DNA from: an uncultured Collinsella sp.
GTDB lineage: Bacteria; Actinomycetota; Coriobacteriia; Coriobacteriales; Coriobacteriaceae
DNA: 12,214 bases
Direction: 5' to 3'
Assembly: GCA_900757465.1 (NCBI GenBank)
Contig: CAAENY010000128.1
Span: 1-12,214 of the forward strand
Shown: in pieces, positions 1 to 5,733 of the stretch
Position numbering within the stretch: position 1 is the first letter of the stretch
Layout: each line of letters opens with the position of its first letter
Notes under the pieces: model-generated
Databases searched by the model: none
Told to the model about the DNA's origin: nothing
Seen by the model: the letters and a program-made list of their open reading frames with translations, nothing else
Program-made: the position numbers and the translations under genes

Positions 1-251
1 GCGCGCCGCTTGCGGCTGCTGAGCTGCGGCGCTTTCATGACGCGCTCTTTGCCGCCTACGAGGAGGAGATGGGCGGCAACGCGGTGATGCGCATGAAGGA
101 GTGGTGGCTCTACGCCAGCTGCGCGTTTGCTGACGAGAAGTCCGTCCGGCGCAGGGTGAGGTCCGCCCGCAAGGTGGGGGAGTACCGGGTTGCCGTGGAG
201 TCCATCTTTTCTGGCGAGAAGCTCCTCCCGTCGGCGAGGTGTCGCGGGTAG
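1..251 (+). CDS. Probable tRNA-dihydrouridine synthase, 3' end only
   Basis: The frame is open from base 3 to a TAG at 249-251, giving the last 82 residues of a protein that begins left of the window. The tail has the helical, Arg/Lys- and Trp-rich character of the C-terminal domain of Dus enzymes (COG0042): LRRFHDALFAAY, then RMKEWWLYA, then RRRVRSARKVGEYR. That domain binds tRNA in enzymes that reduce uridine to dihydrouridine using FMN and NADPH. The FMN-binding TIM barrel and the catalytic cysteine would lie outside the window, so the call rests only on tail resemblance from memory. The ATG at 69 sits inside the open frame and is unlikely to be the real start. The gene is followed by a very GC-rich stretch and a large hairpin. 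If it is not Dus, it is another housekeeping protein with a basic C-terminal helical domain. Confidence 0.5.
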   Translation, partial: APLAAAELRRFHDALFAAYEEEMGGNAVMRMKEWWLYASCAFADEKSVRRRVRSARKVGEYRVAVESIFSGEKLLPSARCRG

Positions 252-294
252 GGCTGGCGGCGCGGACGCCGCGGGCCGGCGCCGCGGGCGGCGA

Positions 295-353
295 CAAACT
301 CCGTCACCCGCGGACGTTCTTCTCGCCAAAGTGTCCGCCGGTGACGGAGTTTG
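295..353. repeat. Long inverted repeat (hairpin) upstream of the toxin-antitoxin pair
   Basis: The two arms are 21 bases each (295-315 and 333-353). They are complementary at 20 of 21 positions and enclose a 17-base loop. The outer part of the right arm reads CGGAGTTTG and continues into GGG. There is no T-run after either arm, so it is not a classical intrinsic terminator, although it may help end dus transcription. It shares the 11-base core CGGAGTTTGGG with the hairpin at 1047-1099 on the other side of the toxin-antitoxin genes. Confidence 0.8.
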
Positions 354-380
354 GGTGACTTCCTCTCGTCGCTGTTAGAG

Positions 381-402
381 AAATACCATAATCGTGGTAT
401 TT
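381..402. promoter_or_regulatory. Palindromic operator candidate for the toxin-antitoxin operon
   Basis: AAATACCA and TGGTATTT form a perfect 8-base inverted repeat separated by TAATCG. It ends 30 bases before the antitoxin ATG. CATAAT at 387-392, within the palindrome, could serve as a -10 element, but I see no good -35. Phd/YefM antitoxins, alone and with their toxin, typically repress their own promoter by binding such palindromes. The assignment is inferred from position and symmetry. Confidence 0.55.
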
Positions 403-432
403 TTAAGCTGCCAAGAAGAAAGGAAGCTAAAG

Positions 433-708
433 ATGGCGCCTGCTACCTGCGTGCCCATGAAGGAACTCAAGAACACGGCGGAGTTCACGGACACCGTTCA
501 GAGGTCCGCCGGCCCGGTCCTGGTGACCAAGAACGGACGAGAGGCGTTTGTCGCCCTCTCCGTGGGCAGCTACGAGGCCCTTTGCGCCGAGGCGGCTCGG
601 GCCAAGCTCTACCAGGCCATCGACCACGCCGAGGCGGATATCGCCGCCGGCAGGGTGACCGATGCGCGCGAGGTCTCTGCAGGCCTGAGGGCCAAGTATG
701 GCCTGTGA
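433..708 (+). CDS. Phd/YefM-family antitoxin
   Basis: The product is 91 residues. The N-terminal half has the Phd/YefM DNA-binding and dimerisation pattern: MKELKNTAEFTDTVQ (9-23), then PVLVTKNGREAFVALS (28-43), then SYEAL, matching the family's 'P-V-x-V-T-K-N-G' strand. The rest (about 50-91) is an acidic, alanine-rich helical segment ending in LRAKYGL, which would be the toxin-wrapping part. I chose the ATG at 433 because AGGAAG lies 6 bases upstream. The GTG at 394 would place the start inside the palindromic operator, and the internal ATG at 457 has no ribosome site. The gene overlaps the toxin gene by 11 bases. It neutralises the toxin and probably represses the operon through the 381-402 palindrome. 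Confidence 0.85.
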   Translation: MAPATCVPMKELKNTAEFTDTVQRSAGPVLVTKNGREAFVALSVGSYEALCAEAARAKLYQAIDHAEADIAAGRVTDAREVSAGLRAKYGL

Positions 709-1003
709 GGTCGTGGTCACCGACGAGGCCAAGGAAGACCTCGAGGCGGCCGTGCTGTATCTGGCGGAGTCCCTGGGTGCCCCTGCGGCAGCGGGCGACC
801 TGCTGGACGCCTTCGATGGCTTTGTGGCCAAGGTCGAGGCGTTTCCGCTGATGTATCCCACAGCCAGGGAGTCGCGGCTTGCCCACTTGGGATATCGCAA
901 GGCAGCGCTAGAGGGCTATCTTGCTCTGTACCGCGTCAAAGGCGAGAAGGTCTACGTTGCCCACGTCTTTCACCAGAGCCAGGACTACGCCAGGCTGGTG
1001 TAG
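698..1003 (+). CDS. RelE/ParE-family toxin
   Basis: The product is 101 residues, a normal size for the RelE/ParE superfamily. The N-terminus EVVVTDEAKEDLEAAVLYLA (4-23) is the first strand and the two helices typical of ParE-like toxins. FPLMYP (49-54) is the usual turn after the helices. The C-terminal sheet reads GYRKAALEGYLALYRV (65-80), then VYVAHVFHQSQDYARLV (85-101), corresponding to the family's conserved Arg, Tyr and the final His/Asp-containing strand. The ATG lies inside the 3' end of the antitoxin gene, an 11-base overlap that couples translation. ParE members poison DNA gyrase and RelE members cleave mRNA on the ribosome. The sequence looks nearer to ParE, but I cannot settle the target by eye. 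Confidence 0.85.
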   Translation: MACEVVVTDEAKEDLEAAVLYLAESLGAPAAAGDLLDAFDGFVAKVEAFPLMYPTARESRLAHLGYRKAALEGYLALYRVKGEKVYVAHVFHQSQDYARLV

Positions 1004-1046
1004 GGACGTTCCTCTCAGCTGGACTGCAATATTGCGTAATAGAACT

Positions 1047-1099
1047 GGGCCCAAACTACGCAATATCGAATAATTTTCGCTATTGCGGAGTTTGGGCCC
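1047..1099. repeat. Long inverted repeat (hairpin) downstream of the toxin gene
   Basis: The 19-base arms at 1047-1065 and 1081-1099 pair at 18 of 19 positions around a 15-base AT-rich loop. The outer ends are GGGCCC and the inner ends CAATA/TATTG. Inside the loop, CGAA and TTCG can pair further. Just upstream, GCAATATTGC (1026-1035) is a perfect 10-base palindrome that repeats the inner-arm theme. The element lies 43 bases after the toxin stop and shares CGGAGTTTGGG with the hairpin at 295-353. It may act as a bidirectional transcription or mRNA-processing stop, or be a member of a dispersed palindromic repeat family. Confidence 0.8.
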
Positions 1100-1121
1100 G
1101 CGTTAGGTGGCCGTTGCCTGC

Positions 1122-1159
1122 GCCCTTCTCGCCGCGTTTGCCCAGTTGGCGAGAAGGGC
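1122..1159. terminator. Perfect 12-bp hairpin upstream of proC (terminator or attenuator candidate)
   Basis: GCCCTTCTCGCC (1122-1133) and GGCGAGAAGGGC (1148-1159) are perfect complements around a 14-base loop. On the plus strand the stem is followed by CTCTTGCGTTTAT, which is only moderately T-rich. The stem ends 103 bases before the proC ATG. It could end transcription arriving from the toxin-antitoxin operon or form a leader hairpin of proC. Confidence 0.5.
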
Positions 1160-1262
1160 CTCTTGCGTTTATGTACGCTGTTTTGCGTGCGCGCGGTCGG
1201 GGGCGCCCGTGTGGGCATGCTCTGGCATACTGGCGGCAAAGGGCATCGTGGAGGGGGCAGCT

Positions 1263-2030
1263 ATGAGGATTGGCTTTATTGGCTTTGGCAACATGGCGAG
1301 CGCCATGGCGGACGGCTGGATTGCCGCGGGCGTGGACGCGGGGCGGATGTGCGCCTGCGCGGGGCACTTTGACGCGCTGCGCGAGCGCTGCGAGGCGCGC
1401 GGCATGACGGCCTGCTCGGGTGCGGCGGAGGTCGTCGCGGCGTCTGACCTGGTGGTCGTTGCTGTGAAGCCGCACCTTATCGCCGAGGTCGTGGGGCCGC
1501 TGGCAGATGAGCTCTCCGGCAAGGCCGTGCTCTCCGTTGCCTGGGGCTGGGACTGCGCCAAGTGGGAGGAGCTCCTGCCTGGTGCGGCGCACCTCTCCTG
1601 CGTGCCCAACACGCCGGTTTCCGTCAACGAGGGCGTCATCGCGGTGGAGCGCGCCTCAACGATGGACGCGGAGATACGCGCCGAGGTGCTTGACCTGCTG
1701 GGCAAGCTTGGCCTGGTGGTGGAGCTTGAGAGCCGCCTGCTGTTTGTGGGCGGAACGGTGGGCGGCTGCTCTCCCGCGTTTGTCGCCATGGGCATCGAGG
1801 CCCTGGCCGACGCCGCCGTCAAGCATGGCATCCCGCGTGCGGACGCGTACAGAATCGTGAGCCAGATGATGCTTGGCACGGCAAAGCTGCAGCTAGAGAC
1901 TGGTGAGCACCCGGCTGCCATGAAAGATGCGGTCTGCTCCCCAGGTGGCGCCACCATCCGCGGCGTGGCCGAGCTGGAGGCCTCCGGCCTGCGCGCCGCC
2001 CTCATCCGCGCCGTCGACGCCACGCTCTAG
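1263..2030 (+). CDS. proC: Pyrroline-5-carboxylate reductase
   Basis: The enzyme reduces 1-pyrroline-5-carboxylate to L-proline with NAD(P)H, the last step of proline biosynthesis, in the cytoplasm. The 255-residue product is of normal family size. The N-terminal Rossmann motif is GFIGFGNM (4-11), VAVKPH (66-71) is the second dinucleotide-domain landmark, and VPNTP (114-118) corresponds to the usual MPNTP. The C-terminal dimerisation and substrate domain starts at VGGCSPAFVAMGIEALADA (166-184) and ends with the signature KDAVCSPGGATIRGV (221-235). I chose the ATG at 1263 because GGAGGGGG lies just upstream and the Rossmann fold begins at residue 2; the open frame back to 1107 would add 52 non-homologous residues. 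Several normally invariant positions differ: CSP for GSGP-type, SPGGA for SPGGT, and Ser-Cys before VPNTP where Arg-Met is usual. Confidence 0.92.
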   Translation: MRIGFIGFGNMASAMADGWIAAGVDAGRMCACAGHFDALRERCEARGMTACSGAAEVVAASDLVVVAVKPHLIAEVVGPLADELSGKAVLSVAWGWDCAKWEELLPGAAHLSCVPNTPVSVNEGVIAVERASTMDAEIRAEVLDLLGKLGLVVELESRLLFVGGTVGGCSPAFVAMGIEALADAAVKHGIPRADAYRIVSQMMLGTAKLQLETGEHPAAMKDAVCSPGGATIRGVAELEASGLRAALIRAVDATL

Positions 2031-2390
2031 GGGGCGTCGGCCGCCTTATTCGATTGCCCCGCTCTTGGCGCTACGGCGTCTTTGCCCAGATGCGGACCTC
2101 GTCTTCGCTTGCGCCAGACGAGAAGCGCTGGCCGTCTTGCCACTCTCCGCTGTTAGCGGCCTTCGCGAGCGCCGACTGCGGTTGGCCATGCGGGCTGGGC
2201 CGGATAAGGTTTCTCTTGCCCTTCGCGACGACCCCTTGCATCGCATGTTCACGTGCTGGTAGACTGCCTTTCGCCCGTATTGCTCGGGTCATTTTATCCA
2301 GAGTCGGGGTAGAGAGTTGGCTCGATGATCCCGACACCAACCGGCCGAGAGGCACGGTGGTCCTGCCAGCATCGATGAAAGGGGTCCAAC
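2031..2390. other. 360-base gap between proC and the 140-residue gene
   Basis: There is no well-supported gene here. The plus frames lack a convincing ribosome site. The minus strand carries one protein-like reading frame, entered separately. No tRNA, long repeat or T-run terminator was seen after proC. Confidence 0.5.
2071..2355 (-). CDS. Possible small hypothetical protein, convergent to proC
   Basis: The minus-strand frame runs from a GTG at 2355 (with AGGA about 5 bases upstream) to a TAG at 2071, encoding up to 94 residues. Internal ATGs at 2292 and 2241 are alternative starts. The last 45 or so residues look protein-like, with a mixed hydrophilic composition: SALAKAANSGEWQDGQRF, then SSGASEDEVRIWAKTP at the end. 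Their codons mostly end in G or C. TAAAAT at 2296-2291 could be a -10 for a start at 2241. I recognise no family. It may be a small gene, a remnant of a larger one, or a chance frame in GC-rich DNA. Confidence 0.28.
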   Translation of the reverse strand: MPLGRLVSGSSSQLSTPTLDKMTRAIRAKGSLPAREHAMQGVVAKGKRNLIRPSPHGQPQSALAKAANSGEWQDGQRFSSGASEDEVRIWAKTP

Positions 2391-2813
2391 ATGGACGATT
2401 TCTCCGTGCGCGAAGAGCGCGACTTCCACAACCTGACTGCCAAGCCGAGGCGCATGCACCTTCTCGATGAGCCGAGCGGATACATCTCGGCGCTTGCCAA
2501 GGATTGTCTCGCCCACCAGATGCGCTTCTCCGTGGGGAGGCTTGAGAGCGAGCTTCTCGCCGAGGGCGCGCCCCACGTGTTGCAGATTGCCTTTGAGGGC
2601 GGCGATGACCGCACGCCCGTTATCTGGACGCTCTACGCCGATAGAGACGCTGTTGCCCACGGCACGGGCGAGTTCGCGCACGAGTGCTTCTGCGAGAGCG
2701 CTACGGGGTTCCTCGACGTGTGTCGGGCCGCCGTCCACGCCGCGTCCCTTCTCGTATGGAGTGGTTGCGAGTACGAGATGCTTCATGCTGCGAGGAAGAT
2801 AGCGGCTTTGTAA
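2391..2813 (+). CDS. Hypothetical protein, 140 residues
   Basis: I do not recognise this protein. The frame starts at an ATG preceded by AAAGGGG 7 bases upstream, and codon choice is GC-rich, so it is probably a real gene. The N-terminus is charged (DDFSVREERDFHNLTAKPRR, 2-21). A central mixed strand/helix segment follows, with VIWTLYADRDAV (77-88). The C-terminal third is richer in Cys and His: HECFCESATGFLDVC (97-111) and GCEYEMLHAARK (125-136). There is no signal peptide or membrane segment. It stands alone between proC and the integrase remnant, all on the same strand, and nothing ties it to either. It could be a small regulatory or accessory protein, and no function can be assigned. Confidence 0.65.
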   Translation: MDDFSVREERDFHNLTAKPRRMHLLDEPSGYISALAKDCLAHQMRFSVGRLESELLAEGAPHVLQIAFEGGDDRTPVIWTLYADRDAVAHGTGEFAHECFCESATGFLDVCRAAVHAASLLVWSGCEYEMLHAARKIAAL

Positions 2814-3088
2814 TACGCACATGATTGCTAGCGAGCTGGGACGGCGTTCTCAGCGGCGCTCTTTGACTTTTGCTGGTCCGTTAAGCTGCTAAGTTGCGGC
2901 TGTCGGTCTTCGGGTTTGAGAGAGTTGCGGGTGTTTGGTCTCTTCAGGCGCGGAATCTCTTCGTGAGCTCTGGCGAGATTGCCTTGCAGCCTGACGCTGC
3001 CGGGTGTCGGCTGCATTCGGTGCCTTGCGGTAACCGGCTGCGGCGAGAATAGTCACCGCCCAAGTGCCCGGAGACGACGCGTGATGGT
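2814..3088. other. 275-base non-coding or decayed stretch before the integrase remnant
   Basis: There is no supportable gene. All frames are short and lack ribosome sites. This is where the missing N-terminal half of the integrase would be expected, so it may be the edge of a deletion or eroded coding sequence. No tRNA or attachment-site repeat was recognised. Confidence 0.45.
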
Positions 3089-3698
3089 GTGGGCGACCTG
3101 GACGGCCCAAGCACGAAGGGCCCAGAGCGGCGGGCACTGGAGCTGGCGGAAGCGACCGGACTTCGCACGGAACGGCCTCGGCTAATGGCGTCGGCGTGTG
3201 GCGGCTTCGGGCTGCTGTACTGGACGGGCATCCGCTGCGGCGAGCTCCTGGCGCTCACGCCGTCCGACTTCATGCTGGAGACTTCGCGGCTGCGAATCAA
3301 CAAGTCGTACCAGAGCCTCCACGGTGTGGACACCGTGACTGACCCCAAGACGCCCAAGTCGGTGCGCACGATTGTCATGCCCGTCTTCCTGCGCGACGAG
3401 ATCGGACTTCATCGAGATGCGCGACGACGTTGCACCCGACGAGCGCCTGTTCGCCGTGACCAAGCACTTCCTGGCTCACGAGATGGAGTGCGGGTGCAAG
3501 GCTTCGGGCGTGAAGCGCATCCGCATACACGACATACGCCACAGCCATGTGAGCCTGCTGATCGAGATGGGCTTCTTCGCGCTGGCCATCGCCGGGCGCA
3601 TTGGCCACGAGGCGGTGGACATCACCTACCGCTACGCGCACCTGTTCCCCGCGAAGCAGGACGAGATGGCCGCCGCGCTCGACGGGGCGAGGGGGTAA
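3089..3698 (+). pseudogene. Tyrosine-type site-specific integrase remnant, N-truncated and frameshifted
   Basis: The sequence encodes the catalytic domain of an integrative-element integrase (phage integrase family). The first frame carries GLLYWTGIRCGELLALTP, then KSYQSLHG and DPKTPKSVRTIVMP, ending near FLRDEI at 3403. The match then continues in the next frame from base 3405: DFIEMRDDVAPDERLF, KHFLAHEME, KRIRIHDIRHSHVSLLIEMG, GRIGHEAVDITYRYAHLFPAK, with a stop at 3696-3698. All catalytic residues are present but split over two frames: Arg (codon 3233-3235), the HxxR His and Arg (3528-3530, 3537-3539), GHE His (3606-3608) and the nucleophile Tyr of YAHLF (3633-3635). The expected arm-binding and core-binding N-terminus, about half the usual length, is absent, and a stop precedes the frame at 3083. 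A second shift near 3170-3185 is possible. It cannot make an active recombinase as written. Confidence 0.88.
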
Positions 3699-3703
3699 GC
3701 AAG

Positions 3704-4078
3704 ATGCCGTGCGAGAACAGCGCCCGCGAGCGCAGCAAGACGATGGCGTTCCGCTGCACGCCCGAGGAGCACAAGCTCATATGCGAGATGGCCGCCTGGA
3801 GCGGCATGAGCAGGCAGGACTACATCATCGCCAAGCTCGCCGATACCCAGGTTGAGGTGAGGCCCTCCGTGAGCGTACAGAAGGCGCTGAGGGGCTCGAT
3901 GGCGGAGTTGGCCAAGGAAGTACGACTGGCGGTCTCCTACGGCGAACTGCCCGAGCCTCTGCAGCAGAGGCTCGGGCACGTGATGAAGATCTTCGTGGCG
4001 CTCGGCGAGTCTTTTGACGCACCGAGCGGAAGAAGAACCGCAAACGAGGGCGCCCTCGGCTGTGCCGAAGACGCCTGA
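3704..4078 (+). CDS. Ribbon-helix-helix / MobC-like mobile-element protein
   Basis: The product is 124 residues. The ATG follows the integrase stop by 5 bases, with AGGGGG about 8 bases upstream, so it was co-transcribed with the integrase. Residues 10-45 (RSKTMAFRCTPEEHKLICEM, then SGMSRQDYIIAKL) fit the ribbon-helix-helix pattern of relaxosome accessory (MobC-type) and similar conjugative-element proteins: one basic strand followed by two helices. Residues about 55-100 are helical (KALRGSMAELAKEVR). Such proteins bind DNA near the transfer origin or regulate the element. No relaxase follows, so the element is truncated. The last residues after about 105 look out of frame: the next frame continues with a natural Pro/Asp/Glu-rich tail to a TAG at 4125-4127, so the C-terminus may be frameshifted. 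The precise role is inferred from context. Confidence 0.62.
   Translation: MPCENSARERSKTMAFRCTPEEHKLICEMAAWSGMSRQDYIIAKLADTQVEVRPSVSVQKALRGSMAELAKEVRLAVSYGELPEPLQQRLGHVMKIFVALGESFDAPSGRRTANEGALGCAEDA
3948..3978. repeat. Perfect 14-bp hairpin inside the ribbon-helix-helix gene
   Basis: The arms TGCCCGAGCCTCTG (3948-3961) and CAGAGGCTCGGGCA (3965-3978) are perfect complements around a 3-base loop, CAG. It lies wholly within coding sequence, in the codons for LPEPLQQRLG. It could be chance in GC-rich DNA, an mRNA control structure, or a DNA site of the mobile element. Confidence 0.75.
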
Positions 4079-4253
4079 GGCTGGCGCCGATGACGACACG
4101 GGCATCTCCGGGATGGGGCGCGGGTAGCGGCATATTTGAAAGCACCACGCGAAGCGAATGGTTCTTCTCTCGTTTCTATTCACGGCAGCTCTTGCGTATT
4201 GTCAATGACTTAGATCGCTTCAGCCTTCCATCATTTTTAAGAGCCACTCCGTC

Positions 4254-4291
4254 GCTCTTGTTATTCGAGTTACTAATCGAATAACAAGAGC
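4254..4291. terminator. Perfect 15-bp inverted repeat spanning the gajB stop codon
   Basis: GCTCTTGTTATTCGA (4254-4268) and TCGAATAACAAGAGC (4277-4291) pair perfectly around the loop GTTACTAA. The loop contains most of the gajB stop codon (4273-4275). No T-run follows on either strand, so the use as a terminator of the defence operon and of convergent transcription is inferred from position. A further AAGAGC at 4239-4244 can pair with the left GCTCTT arm, giving an alternative smaller hairpin. Confidence 0.6.
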
Positions 4292-5733
4292 TGGCGTGTG
4301 GGTCTCGTCAGTGCCACATAGAGATTTTCTTTCGAGTAGGCCTTCTGGTCTGAAGCCTTGACAACAGCGACGCTGTCAAACTCGAGGCCTTTAATCAGAA
4401 GCACGCGTGAGATCTTGAATGCGATTGGGCTTGACGCTCGAAATCGGTTGCTTGCCTTGACACGTTCAAAAATGGTCGTTGGATCTTCCCCCGTGGCCAA
4501 GTGCGCCCTAATGGCGAACACAACGTCATTCCAGGCTTCTCGTCTGACAAGATGAGGCCCGCAACATATGCGGATGGAATCGCAGGCTTCCTTGAACCTC
4601 CCTCCACTGAAATCATGAGACGCAAACTGCAGTTTCTTAAGCATTGGAGCATAGTCCTTGCGCGCTTTCGCGGATACGTATCGGTCGAGCGGTCTGCCTT
4701 CTTGTAACGCGGAGAGAACTGGTTTATCAAGAACTTTCGAAAGAGAAGAATGGCAATGAAGAGTGAGCTCGGAAAACCATTTAGCCTTCGCCCCTGAATT
4801 GCCCTGAAGGGGGAAAGACGATAACTGCTCTCTTGCGAACCTCCCTTCCACTTCCTCAACAAGCTCAAACGAACCAGCCAAGCGCTTCGACAAGTTTTCG
4901 GAATAAGCCAACGGAAGATTAGGGCACAGCACTGCGGCACTTTCACATTTGCTCCGCATTGTGTATGCCTTTTGGATTAGCTCCGATTGGGATTGGCCCG
5001 ATCTGACATGTCTCACGTTGGGAATACTAAGTGTTTCGAAGTCCAAGGCCCTGCCGGCCATCAATTCTGGTCTTACGTATTCCAACAGCCATCTCCCTAA
5101 GTCGGGATTGGTCGTTTCCCAACGATGGGGCTTAGGGTCAACGATTCCAATCGGGGCGAAAGAGGACTCAACGTCCAGATGCCAATCGGGAAATTGCTGG
5201 TGTCGGAAATTGAAGATGCGCTGCAGTCTGTCACCGAAAACGGCAACTGATCCGATTGCATCGCGGAGGGCAATCGCAAGGCGATGCTGCGATATATCGC
5301 AGTCCTGATATTCATCTATGAGGATTAAGGAATAACTGGCCGATAAGACGGATACAAACGCATCACACGAGCATAGCTTTGCAGCTCCCATGACGCATCG
5401 GCTGTAATAATCAGGGGCGGTGCGCTCGATTTGGATATTGATTCCTGCCAGCAGCGGATAAGCACGTGAGACCTTTTCTGCCCAAGAGCATATGGTTGCT
5501 ACGGAGCACGCCGATTGATTAACTCCAAAACGACGAAGGCGGTTCTTGATGACGGCAACTCCTGCATTGGTATGGGTTAGGATCAGCGTTCTCTTCCCGA
5601 GATTGCCGGCAAGGCTCGCCACTGCGGCAATCAGCTGGGTCTTCCCCGTTCCGGCTGGCAGTTCGATGGAGCAGGGAGTTTCTAAGAGAATGCCGGATGC
5701 CAGCCCTTTGGTTGCGTTGTCCAAAACATCCAT
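4273..5733 (-). CDS. gajB: GajB-like UvrD/PcrA-type helicase (Gabija)
   Basis: The 486-residue superfamily 1 helicase matches the length of GajB proteins (about 490). Motif I is PAGTGKTQ (26-33). Motif Ia lies around LILTHTNAGV (50-59). Motif II is LILIDEYQDCD (136-146), where DEYQD is the GajB-type variant of UvrD DExx. Motif III is VAVFGDRLQRIFNF (163-176), motif V is LLIKGLEFDSVAVV (445-458), and motif VI is LYVALTRPTRQL (471-482). It is shorter than UvrD itself because it lacks large 1B/2B insertions. In Gabija, GajB assembles on GajA tetramers and is thought to sense DNA termini or unwound DNA to activate nuclease action during phage infection. The ATG shares one base with the gajA stop (TAATG), with GGAGAAG just upstream, so translation is coupled. 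It is the last gene of the operon. Base composition is clearly lower in G/C than res. Confidence 0.9.
   Translation of the reverse strand: MDVLDNATKGLASGILLETPCSIELPAGTGKTQLIAAVASLAGNLGKRTLILTHTNAGVAVIKNRLRRFGVNQSACSVATICSWAEKVSRAYPLLAGINIQIERTAPDYYSRCVMGAAKLCSCDAFVSVLSASYSLILIDEYQDCDISQHRLAIALRDAIGSVAVFGDRLQRIFNFRHQQFPDWHLDVESSFAPIGIVDPKPHRWETTNPDLGRWLLEYVRPELMAGRALDFETLSIPNVRHVRSGQSQSELIQKAYTMRSKCESAAVLCPNLPLAYSENLSKRLAGSFELVEEVEGRFAREQLSSFPLQGNSGAKAKWFSELTLHCHSSLSKVLDKPVLSALQEGRPLDRYVSAKARKDYAPMLKKLQFASHDFSGGRFKEACDSIRICCGPHLVRREAWNDVVFAIRAHLATGEDPTTIFERVKASNRFRASSPIAFKISRVLLIKGLEFDSVAVVKASDQKAYSKENLYVALTRPTRQLLLFD

Noticed and set aside
254..294. Very GC-rich stretch with CCGCGG repeats as a dus terminator
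   Set aside because: Self-complementarity is partial and no T-run follows; it may simply be GC-rich spacer.
394..432. GTG start giving a 104-residue antitoxin
   Set aside because: It begins inside the operator palindrome and has no ribosome site, whereas AGGAAG precedes the ATG at 433.
1107..1262. N-terminal extension of proC
   Set aside because: The 52 extra residues run through a strong hairpin, have no homology, and the GGAGGGGG site places the start at 1263.
2289..2822. 177-residue minus-strand frame opposite the 140-residue gene
   Set aside because: It overlaps the plus-strand gene entirely, lacks a ribosome site and shows no family resemblance; the plus-strand frame has AAAGGGG before its ATG.
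2860..2945. Possible tRNA or attachment site near the integrase remnant
   Set aside because: I could not fit a cloverleaf, T-loop consensus or repeated core, so nothing supports a tRNA or att call.
4090..4284. 64-residue plus-strand frame between the MobC-like gene and gajB
   Set aside because: It starts inside the probable frameshifted tail of the MobC-like protein, has no ribosome site and runs into the hairpin at the gajB stop.
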